In this document: one piece after another, positions 40,749-52,720 of the stretch
Numbering within the stretch: the first letter of the stretch is position 1
Layout of the letters: each line of letters begins with the position of its first letter
Source: Acholoe squamosa
Taxonomy: Eukaryota > Annelida > Polychaeta > Phyllodocida > Polynoidae
NCBI GenBank assembly: GCA_949317995.1
Contig: OX439040.1
Coordinates: 59,492,089-59,556,088, forward strand
DNA: 64,000 nucleotides
Direction: 5' to 3'
The notes under the pieces: model-generated
Database searches by the model: none
Seen by the model: only the letters and a program-made list of their open reading frames with translations
Told to the model about the DNA's origin: nothing
Program-made: the position numbers and the translations under genes

Positions 40749-41000
40749 GCTCAGAATAGAAAAAAAAATAGTTAGCACATTACATCACTTTCTCAGAAGC
40801 TGTGCCCTGCGATATTTCAGACATTTTTCGGGGTTTTGACCCCTGCAGCATTTTTGTATCTTTGTTTTTCTAAAGAGAATATTACACTTTCCTGCGTTGT
40901 AGCTGTCATCTGTGCACATTGCTCTGAGGGTGGTCAAGCGGGAGACGCCAGGAATGCAGTAGCCACAATAGGTGACTATCTTGAAGGTATGGGTATGTAA
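39407..41000 (+). CDS. pfn: Profilin, three coding exons
   Basis: Exon 1 is 39,407-39,523 (39 codons, start MSWDSYIDNLV, donor AAG/GTATGT). Exon 2 is 40,471-40,663 (acceptor TCATCATCAG, donor ACAG/GTGGGT). Exon 3 is 40,903-41,000 (acceptor GTTGTAG). Joined, they give 135 residues and a stop, the normal profilin length. The N-terminal MSWDSY and C-terminal helix are the poly-proline-binding face; the GLDGGAPW segment is typical of the family. Profilin binds actin monomers and proline-rich ligands in the cytoplasm. An acceptor-like TTCCTTGTTCCAG lies just before the ATG, so a 5' UTR exon is expected upstream. This is the clearest host gene in the window and is intact. Confidence 0.93.
39961..40101 (+). 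repeat. Dispersed repeat in profilin intron 1
   Basis: Reads AGGTAAAACCCACTGATAGT through CCAGCTAGTGGCC. Its reverse complement recurs at 51,427-51,568. Probably a SINE/MITE-class family. Confidence 0.7.
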
Positions 41001-44000
41001 GGTGAGTTATCTTTTCATATTATTCCCGGTAATATCATTCTGTGTCAATAGTATTGATTCTTGATTTCGTTACAGATTCTGCTCTGTAATAGTCACAAAT
41101 TTATCATAGAGCCCCCTCCCAAAAAACAACAACAACAACAAAATGATTAAAGGTATGATTAACAAATTTACCCAGGATCTACGGATTTTAATGTAGTGAG
41201 ACTGAGCCTCCATATACATAATAAGAGCTTCAGCAGTTAACGAACATACATTCTAAGCTTGTGTTGGTCGACTTTATTATGACGGATATGCTTTTAGTGC
41301 TGTGCAAGTACATTGTATCGCCACATTGTATCAACAGATTGTTTTGTTTTGTTACTAGGTGGCAGCACCCCTTGATTATGCCTGAGGTGCGCTGCGTGGG
41401 ATAGTCCCCACAATGTTACAACGCAGGCCATGTCACTCACTGATACACTGCAGATAATGCCTTGCCATGGCCCACACTCCTCGCAAGCTGAACCTTTCTT
41501 CACGCAGACCAAGTTACATCCCGTCACCCCCATTAGCAGACCACACAACGGACCAGCCGTAAACCAGCCTGAACACCACTCCACCCTACAGCCAACCCAG
41601 CAGGCGGGCCCACCTGCAACTTACAACTCCCAAAGAACTTCCAACTCAGTACCAGTCAACAAGGGTAGACAGTGGTGCCAGTTGAAGGAAATGTTAAATC
41701 CCCTTCATCTCATGATTGTATTAATACCCTGCCTACCTCTTTTTAATCTTTGTTTTTCTTTCTATTTTTTTGTGTGTTTTCTTCTCTTCTTTTTTTTCTT
41801 TTTTTTTTTTAAATAAGTAAGCCATTAAAGCCGTTTTTGTACAGGACGTGAGATAGAGGCATCTTGTGATAAACTTTTCTTATGCACGTGTACAAATAGG
41901 CGGTGCATACAATTCTAGACTGACAATACCAGATCTTAGGGGACTACTACTTTGTGAGTGGGACTGTTAAAAAGTCCTCCATCCAGCGGTTTCAGTGAGT
42001 GATAGAGAATTGTGGAACTATTCGCTGCAAACTCTTTTCCCCATAATAACAAACAATGGGTGATGGTTGCACAGTGTGAATATTAATATTAGGAAGAACA
42101 TTTATGTAGGAGTAACCATATTTAGAATGTCTGGCATTAAATGAAAATGTACATTTTGCGCTCATATATATATATTGGAAGGTTATAAGAATTGAAAATT
42201 TGAGTGCGTCTGCATCAGCCAAATATACAGCGCAATGTGAATCCCATCCCTGAATCCATGATCTCCTCCGGCTTCACTATTTTTAGATCTGATGCCAAAG
42301 AAGTGAGGGTTTTTGATTATTACTTTTTTTTTTATGTTGCATGTCTGATTTATTGGAGTAAAGTCAGTCACACGCTTTACCCTTAATTTCAGCAGAGTGC
42401 CTTGATGCACCAAATGCTGTCATTAAAGGTTGAACATCCAGATTGTGCCATCTGGATGTATAGGTTCACGGAAGGATGACGGCAGAAATACCCACCGTCT
42501 TCTCGAAGACAAAATGATAACATCTGTGGTTTGCTCAGTTCATAGTGGAACACCAATATTAATTTGAGTACATATGTATATCAACTTATAAGGAACATAA
42601 TACAGTTTCTTCGGGTGCCTATTCCCATCGAAACAGGTGAAGGCAGGGTCTTAAAATGGTGGCCCTTTCAAGTCAGGCCCTTTGGCCAACATGGTTATTT
42701 GTTTACAAGTGTTCGGTAATAAGAGTTTCTCTTGTTATCCTTAAGAGCTCGAAGCGAGTTACTATGTGCACATTATCAGTATTGACTATATATATGATAA
42801 GTCTAATGAGAATTTGGTTTTTATAAAGCGTCTGCACTCTTGTATACACTTACCATTATAGTTTAATTTTCTGTACTTTGATGTGAAAGGGCTTCTCCGG
42901 GTCTACTTGGTAAAGGTGAGGTTATCCAGGACAGAAGGTTGCTGAGATAATGGCCATTTATATGCTTAACATTTGATTGTATGGACCATGAGGCGCTTAA
43001 CATTTTTGTACACATTCTTTGTAATAAGATTTCATTTTCTTCTAACTGCCGTGGGGTTCCTGACATCTCTTCAACTAGAGAGTGACTAGGTCATCAGACT
43101 TGCAAATTTAGGATGTTTTCACTAGAGTGTGTCTACTAGATGACTATATATCGTAGATCTAAACTAATTAAGAAGCCAACTATCTGAATTGGTATAGGAA
43201 TTCTGTCATGCTGTTTTAGGTCTTGCCGTACTAGCTTCATGTTGACCGAATACTGTCCCCCCACTTCGTCTGTAATTTGGATGATGGGCCGAGTGAGTGA
43301 GCGGCATGGAAGATTAAGGGACCATTTCTTTCTGTGGTAAACAAAAAGTCTGAGAAAATCTGTCCATTTCATCGGCAATACCAGCAAAATCATATTTATT
43401 TACAAAGTGAGTGTGGCTGTAGTATTGGATCATGTTCTCTGGACATGTGGGCAATTCTGATGACTGTTCTCCCCTCACCTCCAAACTGAACAAAAGAAAA
43501 GCTTCTGAAGTCTGCCTGTCATCCAAGTTATCGACCTGAAGACCTGGGAGTCTGTGTATACTGCTGTCGCCAAGTTGGTGTTTAAGTTGTAAAAGTATAA
43601 AAGAATGTATCGTTTCTTGATCATGTGTAAGGTTGTTCTAAGTTTCTACATTTTAGGCTAAGCGCGCTTGTTTTGTCAGATGTTGGATAAGTTACCATCT
43701 AAAGCCAGCCAAATATGTAACGCTTTTTGTCTTGTCTGTCTCCCAAGACCGATCAGTGGATTTCTTCAAAACCAAAGTGATCATTTGCCAGATTCATTGT
43801 ATAGGACATTTTCTGGTCAAAATAAACATTGAAGCATACTGAAATATGAGGAGTAACTATATCTATATATTTGTTGTTGTTTCTACATACCTGATACAGA
43901 AATAAGTTAGACTGTTCTGATTTATGTTTTGGCCTCTTTATTATTAGCAAATATATCCAATGTATTGGTAAATTTACCTGACACATTGTATACAGTATTA

Positions 44001-46210
44001 GGCAAATTGAAAGGTGGGGGGGGGGGGTTAGATAAAGATCCCTTGACCCCGCCCCTCCCCTTTAAGGTTAATAAGAATTGACCAAGAAAGCTAGAACATG
44101 CCTCATGGTGGCATTGAATGCTGGATAGCATACCTGTTAAGGAAATTTGATATACCCATTTTCTATGTGAATATTAAGGTGGCTGGCAGGGGATAGACTA
44201 ACAGTGATTAGATTTTCGTCGTATTCTCACCAGTGATACAGAACCTTCAGCCTTATATTATACTTGAGAACATAGCAATTTTTTACATATAGCATTTCCT
44301 TGATTATAAGCGGGCCCGAACATAAGTCTGCCCCATTCACAAGTCTTGATAAAAAGGCTGACTAGGTGTAATAAAAGCAGGGCCCCAAATATAATCCTGG
44401 TCAGTGCAAGCAGTGTGTGACGGGGTGTGAAATTTCCGCGGAAATCCGCGTTTTTGATGCTCAGAAAGACCATTCTTGAGATCTATGCAAATCCACTGAG
44501 AAAAGAATTTACCATTTGTAGGGAGGGGGGGGGGGTCTGACTTAGAATTTCTGCCAATACCATTCTAGATTGAAAATGTGGGCATCCCAATGGTAGTTCC
44601 AAACATACTTGTACAACAGAGTGCGTTATATTCTGCCCAAAGAACATTTAGATCACTTTTATCCAACATTGAAACATAAGCTAGCAAGCCGTATATTACA
44701 CTTCAGAGGAAATAGGTTTTGGGATTTCACACCCCTGTGTGAAGAGTATTTTCATAATTCTCTTCAGTACTCTAGCTAACGTCCTTTTCTTGAAATAACC
44801 TACACAACCAAGAGTTGACATTTACCACCATTATTCGAAAGTGTGTGTAGAAATAGTGGATACATTTCGGTGGAAATCCCACCTACGTACCTTGCATTTT
44901 ACAACTTTGAAAAAGAATTTTATAGTGATTATTCAATTGAATTATAATCGTGCCTCAAATATAAGCCTACCCCGTTTATAAGCCAATTTGAAATTGGAAT
45001 ATAACCCCGGGTTTTTAATCAGGGAAATAGAGTAAATACCCAGAGTCATTTCCAAAAGTAATTAACTCGGAAAGCCGAGTTTTAAGAGACGGGCACTTAA
45101 AATTTTTAAGATCGCAAAATCAGCATTTTTGACCTGGTAGTGTTCAGTTCAACCTCAAATAACATGAAACTGGAGAAATATGACAGAAAATAAAAAATAG
45201 TACACATGTTCAAGAATTTGGAGGTGTAATTGTTACCTGTTATATCTGTCTTATTGGCTCAGGGCCCTCCCTGAGTCTATACCGCCAGGTACGCGGTGGC
45301 ATTTTTTCTCTGATTTTGAGGTTAAAAATAAGTAGGTCACCTGAAGTCCAACTTAGATGCTTGGTGCACTCAATGCTTTTCTATGGAGGTGTCAGGTCCG
45401 GTCGGGTTGGGTGTCACATACGTGACAAGAATTTAATGGAAAATGATATAGTGCATGTTAATCTTGTTTCTATGGTTATGGACATTTCTCTCTGTATACG
45501 CATTAAAAATATAATGATTAATTTAATCTGGTGCTATAATCCTCGGTTATACGATTCATGTTGGTCTCGGCAAGTTTTTGCCAAAAATCGTCCGAGCGCC
45601 TCAACTTTTACGACATTCTGATTGCGTCTCACTTCGATACAAACATGGCGGTTGTTGAACTAAATTTGATAATATATTAAGTGTGTAGGGAGAAGAAGAT
45701 GAATCTATGCAAAAACAGGCATAACAAATATGATTTGAAATTATTTGAGAACATTTGCCACGGTAGGACGACATAGCCTGCCGATTGACGGCACAATCCA
45801 AAATGGCGGACGTGCAATACGTATGGAGTATGTTTCTTCTTTGCTGTCACTATAGTGTCAAAAAGGTTAGACATTTCTCTCTGTATACACAGTAAAAATA
45901 TAACAATTAATTCGACATAGCCGGTTGACGGCAAAATCCAACATGGCGGGCGCGCAATAGACCTGTTAGTCTTTCGCACTGCTGTCAATATAGTGTCAAA
46001 ATGGCCAGACCAAAGCTTTCTGAGTTACCTGCAATATCAATCGCTTAAACACTGGTTCGATTTTGTTTACAACTTCCTCAGCATCCAGATTATGAGCATA
46101 TCTTTGCAGTAATTGCAATACTGATATAATGGTCCCATTTGTATTTGATGTGTTTCGGATAATTGAAATAAAAAGGGAAATGTGTAGAACAGTGACATGC
46201 ATAGTACAAA
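41001..46210. other. Host non-coding DNA downstream of profilin
   Basis: AT-rich with simple repeats, short poly-T and poly-G runs and scattered ATTATAAGC-type dispersed repeats (44,290-44,340 and 44,940-45,030). The frame 41,430-41,816 lies in or after the profilin 3' end and shows no domain. Two similar ~60-bp patches (45,770-45,830 and 45,910-45,970, both with GCAAAATCCAACATGG-like text) are diverged copies of one repeat. No gene supported. Confidence 0.45.
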
Positions 46211-46218
46211 CGTATATA

Positions 46219-46391
46219 CAGGGATGTAAGTCTTCAGGTTTTATCAGGATTTCCTGATTTCTGAAATTTTTGACTGATGTTTATTTTCCTTATACAAGTG
46301 GTAAAGAGGGTTGTTTGGAAGAATAGAAAGCTTTTATATCAAGTAAATGTATGGCTTCCTGATATTTGCCCATTCCTGACTTACATCCCTG
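46219..46391. mobile_element. hAT-like MITE with 7-bp target duplication
   Basis: 173 bp with perfect 14-bp inverted ends CAGGGATGTAAGTC and GACTTACATCCCTG, flanked by GTATATA on both sides (46,212-46,218 and 46,392-46,398). CAGGG termini are typical of hAT elements, whose duplication is usually 8 bp. Confidence 0.8.
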
Positions 46392-46404
46392 GTATATAGT
46401 AAGT

Positions 46405-46520
46405 GGTCACCTCCAACCGCCTCTGTGGTGCATGTGTTGGGTGTCTGCCTTGCTACCAGAGGACCAAAGTTCAAATCCTACCAAACCCTCATGTCTAGTA
46501 TTTTTTTTTTTTTTTTTTGC
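46405..46520 (+). repeat. tRNA-like SINE piece
   Basis: GGTGCATGTGTTGGGTGTCT followed by AGTTCAAATCC (B-box-like) and a poly-T run at 46,500. The spacing fits a tRNA-derived pol III head. No intact tRNA cloverleaf, so not called as a tRNA. Confidence 0.45.
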
Positions 46521-48040
46521 TTATTTTTTTTTCCATTATGTTTGATATAACACAAGAGAACCCTGGTGTCCTAATGTTGAACCAACAATCCCCGCCAGCC
46601 ACCTTAAGCAGTGTAAATAAGTCTTGATATGTCAAATACCATATGAAATATCTTTCATGAAACCTGTAACGACTTTGGGCATCTCCTTGGGTAGTGAGGG
46701 GCCAATACACTACATAGCAGCACCGAGCTGTGGCAGCCACATTTTCATGTGAAGATGAAGTCAAATAAAGTCATCTTTGTATTTTAGTGTGGGAAACCAT
46801 GATTGTTAAAGGAATCTCATGTCTTGAGGGGGGTTGGACTTAATAACAATTGTGCTAGGAATACTAAAATAGACCAACTATAGAGTCATTGAAAACATCT
46901 TTTCTACTGTATACAATCCTTTTATCAGTTTGATACACTAAATGGCGTCCTAGTGGACCCCTAGGCTACAGGGGCTACTCACCCACCCAGCATCTGCGGC
47001 CCCATAGGCCTATTGAGGGGGGGAAACACCTCTCACAATTATGCTGTTTTGAAAAGGAAAAACGGTTCCAAAGGTTAGAAATCAGAGATATCCAGAGAGA
47101 AAGAGTGTATCTAGGTACCCCATCGATATTGGATTGAAAAATCGAACCAAACACCTTCTGTAGCTTTTCAAATCTTGAGGTACACTCTGCAGTGAGTAAG
47201 AGAACTCAAAATGCCCCTGTAGTAGGAGCAGTTTGGCCTGGTCTACGCCATCTGCTGTATATCCTTGATAAAACTTTCGTATAGGGAGGATTGCCATTGT
47301 TAACTTTATCACTAGATGGCTTTGCGTTCGGGGGTTTGGCCTCATTTTGGCTGGATGATATCACAGGGCAGTAGACAATTGGCACACCCCATGAACTAAA
47401 TGTTCAGTGGTGCTGGTTCTATATGTAGAATACTATTGAAAAGTACCAAGGACAGCCTTGACGGGTACATTCTCACTGCTCATACCTCTACCCACTAGAT
47501 GCCCTACTAATCAGGGGTTAAGGAACATGTCTGCGCCCCTGAGCTAACCTCAAGGGCCACTTAACTTATATATATTATCCTGGGAAAATATGTGAGCCAA
47601 AGTATATCATGCCCAAATTTGAGTGTTCCAGCTCAATCTTAAGTGAGTAGCCTTTGATACCCTAATAAAGGTACGCCCTCGTGTAATTATCCTTTGCTAA
47701 CACACACAAGTCATGAATTATCCATTGACTACTTATTTTATTCCACGATATCAAAAGAATATCAATAAATTCAAGTTGAAAACAAAAATTGTTCCCCCTC
47801 CCCAGGACTCGAAGCCAGCCATAGTGTGTACATGATCGGTACATACGCCTCGGCGTCCGGCAGCGGACAGCTACAGCCCCCGTCTCGGCTTGGCTTGCTT
47901 TGAATGCGTCTCGCAGTTATGGCAGCGGCACACGGCGAAAAATAGTGTTTGTACACGAACGGTACACACACCTCATTGCCCGGCAGTGGACAGCTACAGC
48001 GCACACAGCGAAAAAGATGCGCCCGGACCGGGACGCGTCC
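46521..48040. other. Host non-coding DNA
   Basis: No gene. At 47,790-47,830 GGACTCGAAGCCAGCC is a B-box-like sequence on the minus strand, possibly a second SINE piece. Confidence 0.4.
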
Positions 48041-48044
48041 CGCC

Positions 48045-48096
48045 TACCTCCAACGACTGAGCGCAATGCGCTAACCACTAGACCACCGCGTCTCCC
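48045..48096 (-). repeat. tRNA-derived SINE head (minus strand)
   Basis: On the minus strand it reads GCGGTGGTCTAGTGGTTAGC then GCATTGCGCTCAGTCG, the acceptor, D-arm and A-box sequence of a tRNA. No matching 3' half folds, so it is a SINE or pseudo-tRNA. Confidence 0.55.
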
Positions 48097-48299
48097 TCTA
48101 CTGCGCCCAGCCTGGCTTGCTTTGGTTTGAATGCTTCTGCATCTCGTGGTTATGGCAGTGGATAGCCTGCTGTTATGCGAGCAGTAGCGACAAAGCTGGG
48201 GGGGTCACAACCCAGACTGCCGGGAATTTTCACACTTTGAATGTAGAGAAGTTATATGTGAGTACCCTCCCCGGGCTTTGTATCATATCAAGACCTGGT

Positions 48300-51200
48300 G
48301 CTTTGTAAACTGCAACAGGGAACAATCTTCATTCTCGACTTCAGCATGCCCACGGGTTGCTGAGGAAAAGGAGGTCCTATCAATCCTAGCTTCTACAGAG
48401 GCTCCAGTGCAGGAGACAGTTGAGGATGCTTACCCTCCTCTAAAACCAGCAGAGGTGGATGCTCAGCTAGGGGGGATGCAACTCCAGCCTTAAAAGAGCC
48501 TTCATCTGGAGACCTGTCCTTCACTGAGGTGGAACCTGCACTATCTAGCTCTAAGGGGGAGGAAGAGACTCCTTCTCCTAAAAAGGAGGCCAACCCTTAA
48601 TGTTTCACCCCAGGGGTGGTGGCTACTATGGCCTCTCAGAGGGGTCCACTAGAGGATGGGTTGGGGAACAACACCCAGCCCTCCTCTCCAAAGACAGACT
48701 CTGGGGAGGCTGGAGGGAAGGGTCCTCACTTCAAGCTAAACCAGCACTGGGACTATGACAGTCCTGTAGCCACCAGGTCAAAAAGCAAAAGCAGCAGATC
48801 AAGGTCCAAAACTGTACCAGGGCCTCTGAAAGACACACCTAAATCCAAAAATATTGAATGTTAAGTGTTATATCATGGGGCCATCCACAAATTACGTCAT
48901 GCAGAAAGGGGGAGGGGGGGGGTTAGGCTCGGCATGACAGATTTAATTTTCCATATACCTTCAGCATTGGAAATTTGGCAACAAAAAAAAACATGACAAG
49001 GGGGGGAGGGGGGGTTAAAAAAATGGGCAAATTTTGTGTGACGTCATTTATGGATGGCCCCCATCCAATGGGTCTGTCGAGGTATCAGAGCAAACAGAGC
49101 AGAACTGCACATATAGTGACAGAGGTCAGATACCTAGACTTGCAAAGTATAAGAGCTACAACAAAATCCCAGATCCCAATCAGGTATCTGGAGGAGTAGC
49201 TCATATAATAAACAAGTCATACCCCCCAAAAAGGAGGCAATACAGATCTACAGGCAGTTGCAGCCCAAGTGACAAGTCAACACTGCAGTCACACTGTGCT
49301 CTCTCTATCTACCACCTAATGAGAGAGTCACATACCAGCAGCTAACATTGCCAGTGGAACAACTGCCACACCCATGCATTCTGCTTGGTGGTTTCAATGC
49401 TCACAGCACTATTTTGGAATCACATCACACAAAGTGAAGATGTTGGTTAGTTCTCAACGCAAAAATCACTATGCTTATCTAAAGCAGGGACTCTCATCTT
49501 TCTCTGTAGATCAGGAAGAAAATCAGCCCTTGACCTCTGTCATCCAGGTATCATTGATGACTATAACTGGAGAGTGCACAGAGACTCCCTGGGAAGCAAC
49601 CACTTTCTGTTGATGCTCCCCACTCAACAAAAAAAAGTTATTTAACGTAAAAAAAAGTTTTTAACATTTTAAAACGTTTTGCCATGATAAGGAGCCATAG
49701 GGAAACATTCTAAATGTTTTGCAACGTTTTTGGTTGACTGGGTCAGTACCTTCAAGGCAAACTCTCATGAAGACTAACCAGAACGTTGCAAGACTTACAA
49801 GGTGGACTGGGAGCAATTCCAGAACACCTGTAGTAAGTCCTTCTTACCCTGGGAACTGGTCAAAGAGAAAAACAACCTGACACAGTACTTCACAGAAGCC
49901 CTTAGGGAGGTGAGCACCATGTCCATCCCGAAAACCTCCAAACACCCTCTTGCCAAACCCACCTACTGGTATAATGACGATTGTTGCGTGTCATGAAAAA
50001 TCAGAAGGAAGGCCCTGTACTGAGAAGGTTTGAGAGTAACATGAACTTGGTAAATATGCTGGCATATATTACCAAGAACAAGCCGGGACAAAACTGGTGT
50101 ATGACAATGTGAAGTGTGAGTCATTCCGTGAGTATGTCAATACCATCTAGGCCTCCACCCCCTGCAATGGGTATATTAATAGGTGAAGAAGCTCAATGGA
50201 AAACCAACACCCTCACCGACCCACATCAAGGTTGGTCATGAGACTTTGGAGACAAGACAAGAGATTGCAGACTCTCTTGTTGATCACTTCAACAAAGACT
50301 CCTCCAGTGTCAACTACCAAGATGGATTCCGCCAACACAAAGAAAGGGAGATTATGAACCCACTAAAGCTGCATTCTGACAACACGAAAGCATGCAACAA
50401 GCTATTCACAATGGCTGAGTTATACCTTGATCTGCATCAGGCTAAAGACTCATCTCCAGGCCCTGATGACTTTCACTAGCAGATGTTGAAGCATCTCCCA
50501 GAGCACCAACTGAGTTTGCTCTTGGACATCTTTAACAAAACCTGGACCATCGGTCAATACCCATCATTCTGGTTAAAGGCAACAACAGACTGGTATGGTA
50601 TCTAGAGTTGAATAATCTCCTGACCTGATACCAGTCTGGATTCAGATAAGTTTGCAGTACAACTGACCACCTAGTCCGTGAGGCAGACTGCCACAATTTG
50701 TGGAGGACTTCCTCACAAATAGAAGGTTTAATGTCCGACTTGTTGCCACCCACTCCAAGAGAGTTGACCAAGAAACTGGAGTCCCCCAGAGCTGCATCCT
50801 CCCTGTGACCCTTTTCAGCATTAAAATCAACAAAATAGTGAAAATCTTTGGCCACAATGTTGAGTGCTGCCTGTACCTTGATGACTTTGCCATATGCTGC
50901 AGTTGTACCTCCATGGCAATGGTAGAAAGGCCTTTCCCACCTAGAGGCTTGGAGCCTGGAAAATGGCTTTGAATTCTGCCCTCACATTACACAGGAAAGC
51001 ACTGAATGTAAAAAGGTAGGTCTCGTGTTTGATAGCCTTCTCTCTGTCAAACCCCATATTGATTACCTCCTTAAAAAGTGCCAGAAGGCCATGAACCTCC
51101 TGAAGATGCTCTCCCATGGACTGGGAAGTGGACTGGGAGATTCTGTTGATGATGTATATAGGAGGTATATCCAGTCCCGCCTAGACTATGGATCTGTGGT

Positions 51201-51300
51201 GTATGTATCTGCTGCAAGGTCCTACATGGATTGGCTGAAACCTATCAAAAACCAGGGCATACAGCTCTGCATGGGAGTTTTCTGATAATCACAGGCAAGA
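48300..51300 (+). mobile_element. Decayed non-LTR retrotransposon (Jockey/I-like)
   Basis: Pieces in different frames recover the order ORF1-like Ser/Lys-rich protein (48,616-48,864), endonuclease (IYLPPNERVTY and ILLGGFNAHS-like text around 49,300-49,420), and reverse transcriptase (50,183-51,285). The RT part includes a GVPQSCILPVTLFSI box and YLDDF active-site motif. Many stops and shifts make it non-functional. A MITE interrupts it at 48,877-49,061. Confidence 0.7.
48877..49061. mobile_element. GGGGCCATCCA MITE inside the LINE
   Basis: 185 bp, ends GGGGCCATCCACAAATTACG and the near-complement ending ATGGATGGCCCC. TGACGTCA is at the inner edge of the 3' end, and CAT flanks both sides. The interior is a G-rich, A-rich low-complexity run. 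No coding capacity. Confidence 0.7.
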
Positions 51301-51426
51301 AGTCTATGCGTCGTGTCTGGGGTTCCCCCACTGGATTTGCGAGGACCAAGTTGTGGGTTGTGATAAGGATAACTCACTTAGCGATCATGAAGAATTAACT
51401 CCTGTAACCCCAATACACCCCTTGAA

Positions 51427-51568
51427 TTGGCCACTAGCTGGTCTGGAGCTGGTTCCAGCGACACTCACTGATAAGAACTGATAAGATGGGACCAGCATGT
51501 CCCTGGAAGTGGTTGTTGACCAGGGACAAGGTACCCATTACGGTATGTGTTATCAGTGGGTTTTACCT
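51427..51568 (-). repeat. Inverted copy of the profilin-intron repeat
   Basis: Reverse complement of 39,961-40,101 with a few changes and a short extension. It lies just 3' of the LINE. Confidence 0.7.
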
Positions 51569-51999
51569 CAACCAGCGAATACTGATTTGCTGTGTATTTC
51601 CAGCTAATCTTTCCTGCTGTTTGATTGGCTAAATCAGTCAGGGCAGGCCTTGACCTCTTAGAGAGCCCTCCATTAATTGGTTGCGGGGGGTTCTCTGATG
51701 GAGCATCCTGTCAATACTACATACCCCATTGGGTAAATAGCCACAGGTGTGCTGTTAGGTGGACCATTACTGGAGCATTCCATTTAGCAATAGTCCTCCC
51801 TCCAGCTGTTCCACCTCCCCATGTACACCCCACTTTAGAAGGCACTTTAGGTGCATCCCTCTTAGTATAGCCTGCTTATTTCCCACAGACACTAACGTTG
51901 TAGGTATAGACTATATGTGTCAGAAAAGCTCTGGAAAGTAGAAGACATTTTTCATTGATATGAGCTTTCCTGACCTGAAATTTCACAGGTAGCAACTTC

Positions 52000-52720
52000 G
52001 GAAAACCCTTGTATGTTTCCACATTTTGTAACTTCTGTCCTATTTCTGCACATTTGGTAACTTTTTTGATACTGTCTCACACTCTAAATTACTGGAAAAA
52101 ATGTCAACTTTAGGTCTAGACCTTCCAACTTGTAATTTTTTTGAAAATTATCTTAATAACAGGTCACAAAACACCATAGCTAATGATGTACTGTCCACCT
52201 CTAGGCATTTGAAGTATGGAGTCCCCCAGGGATCAGTTCTAGGTCCTGTGCTTTTTTCTGTCTATATTAACTCCCTCCCCACTGTTGGACTATTTGAAAC
52301 CACTTTATACGCCGATGACGCAGTTATAACTGTAAATACCCCACAAGACATGGAAAATGCTATAAAGGCTGTGCATAATTGGTGCCTACATAATTCACTT
52401 ACTGTTAATGAGAAGAAAACTAAATGGATGTTATATAATGGTACTCAAAATGATAATAGTGTATTTATGTTAAACAACTCTGTATTGGAGAGAGTATATA
52501 ATTTCACATAATTGGGTATAGATCTCGACCCTGAACTTAAATTCATAAATCATCAAGCTAAATGCACACAGAATATAAGGCATAAAATTTTTCAACTTGC
52601 AAGAATTAGAAAATATGTTGATAACTCTACTGCTCTGGATATATTCAAGTCTATGGTGTAACCAGCCTTTGATTATTGTAATATCCCACATGGAGAATAT
52701 GCCAGCTTTTGTACTATATT
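52000..52720 (+). mobile_element. Fragment of a second non-LTR reverse transcriptase
   Basis: Frame 52,101-52,511 encodes GVPQGSVLGPVLFSVYINSL and LYADDAVI, the RT fingers and catalytic motif of CR1/L2/Jockey-type LINEs. A stop at 52,511 and later shifts mark it as dead. It differs from the LINE at 48.3-51.3 kb. Confidence 0.75.

Noticed and set aside
46405..46520. tRNA gene
   Set aside because: Has a B-box-like sequence but no closed cloverleaf and ends in poly-T; better as a SINE fragment.
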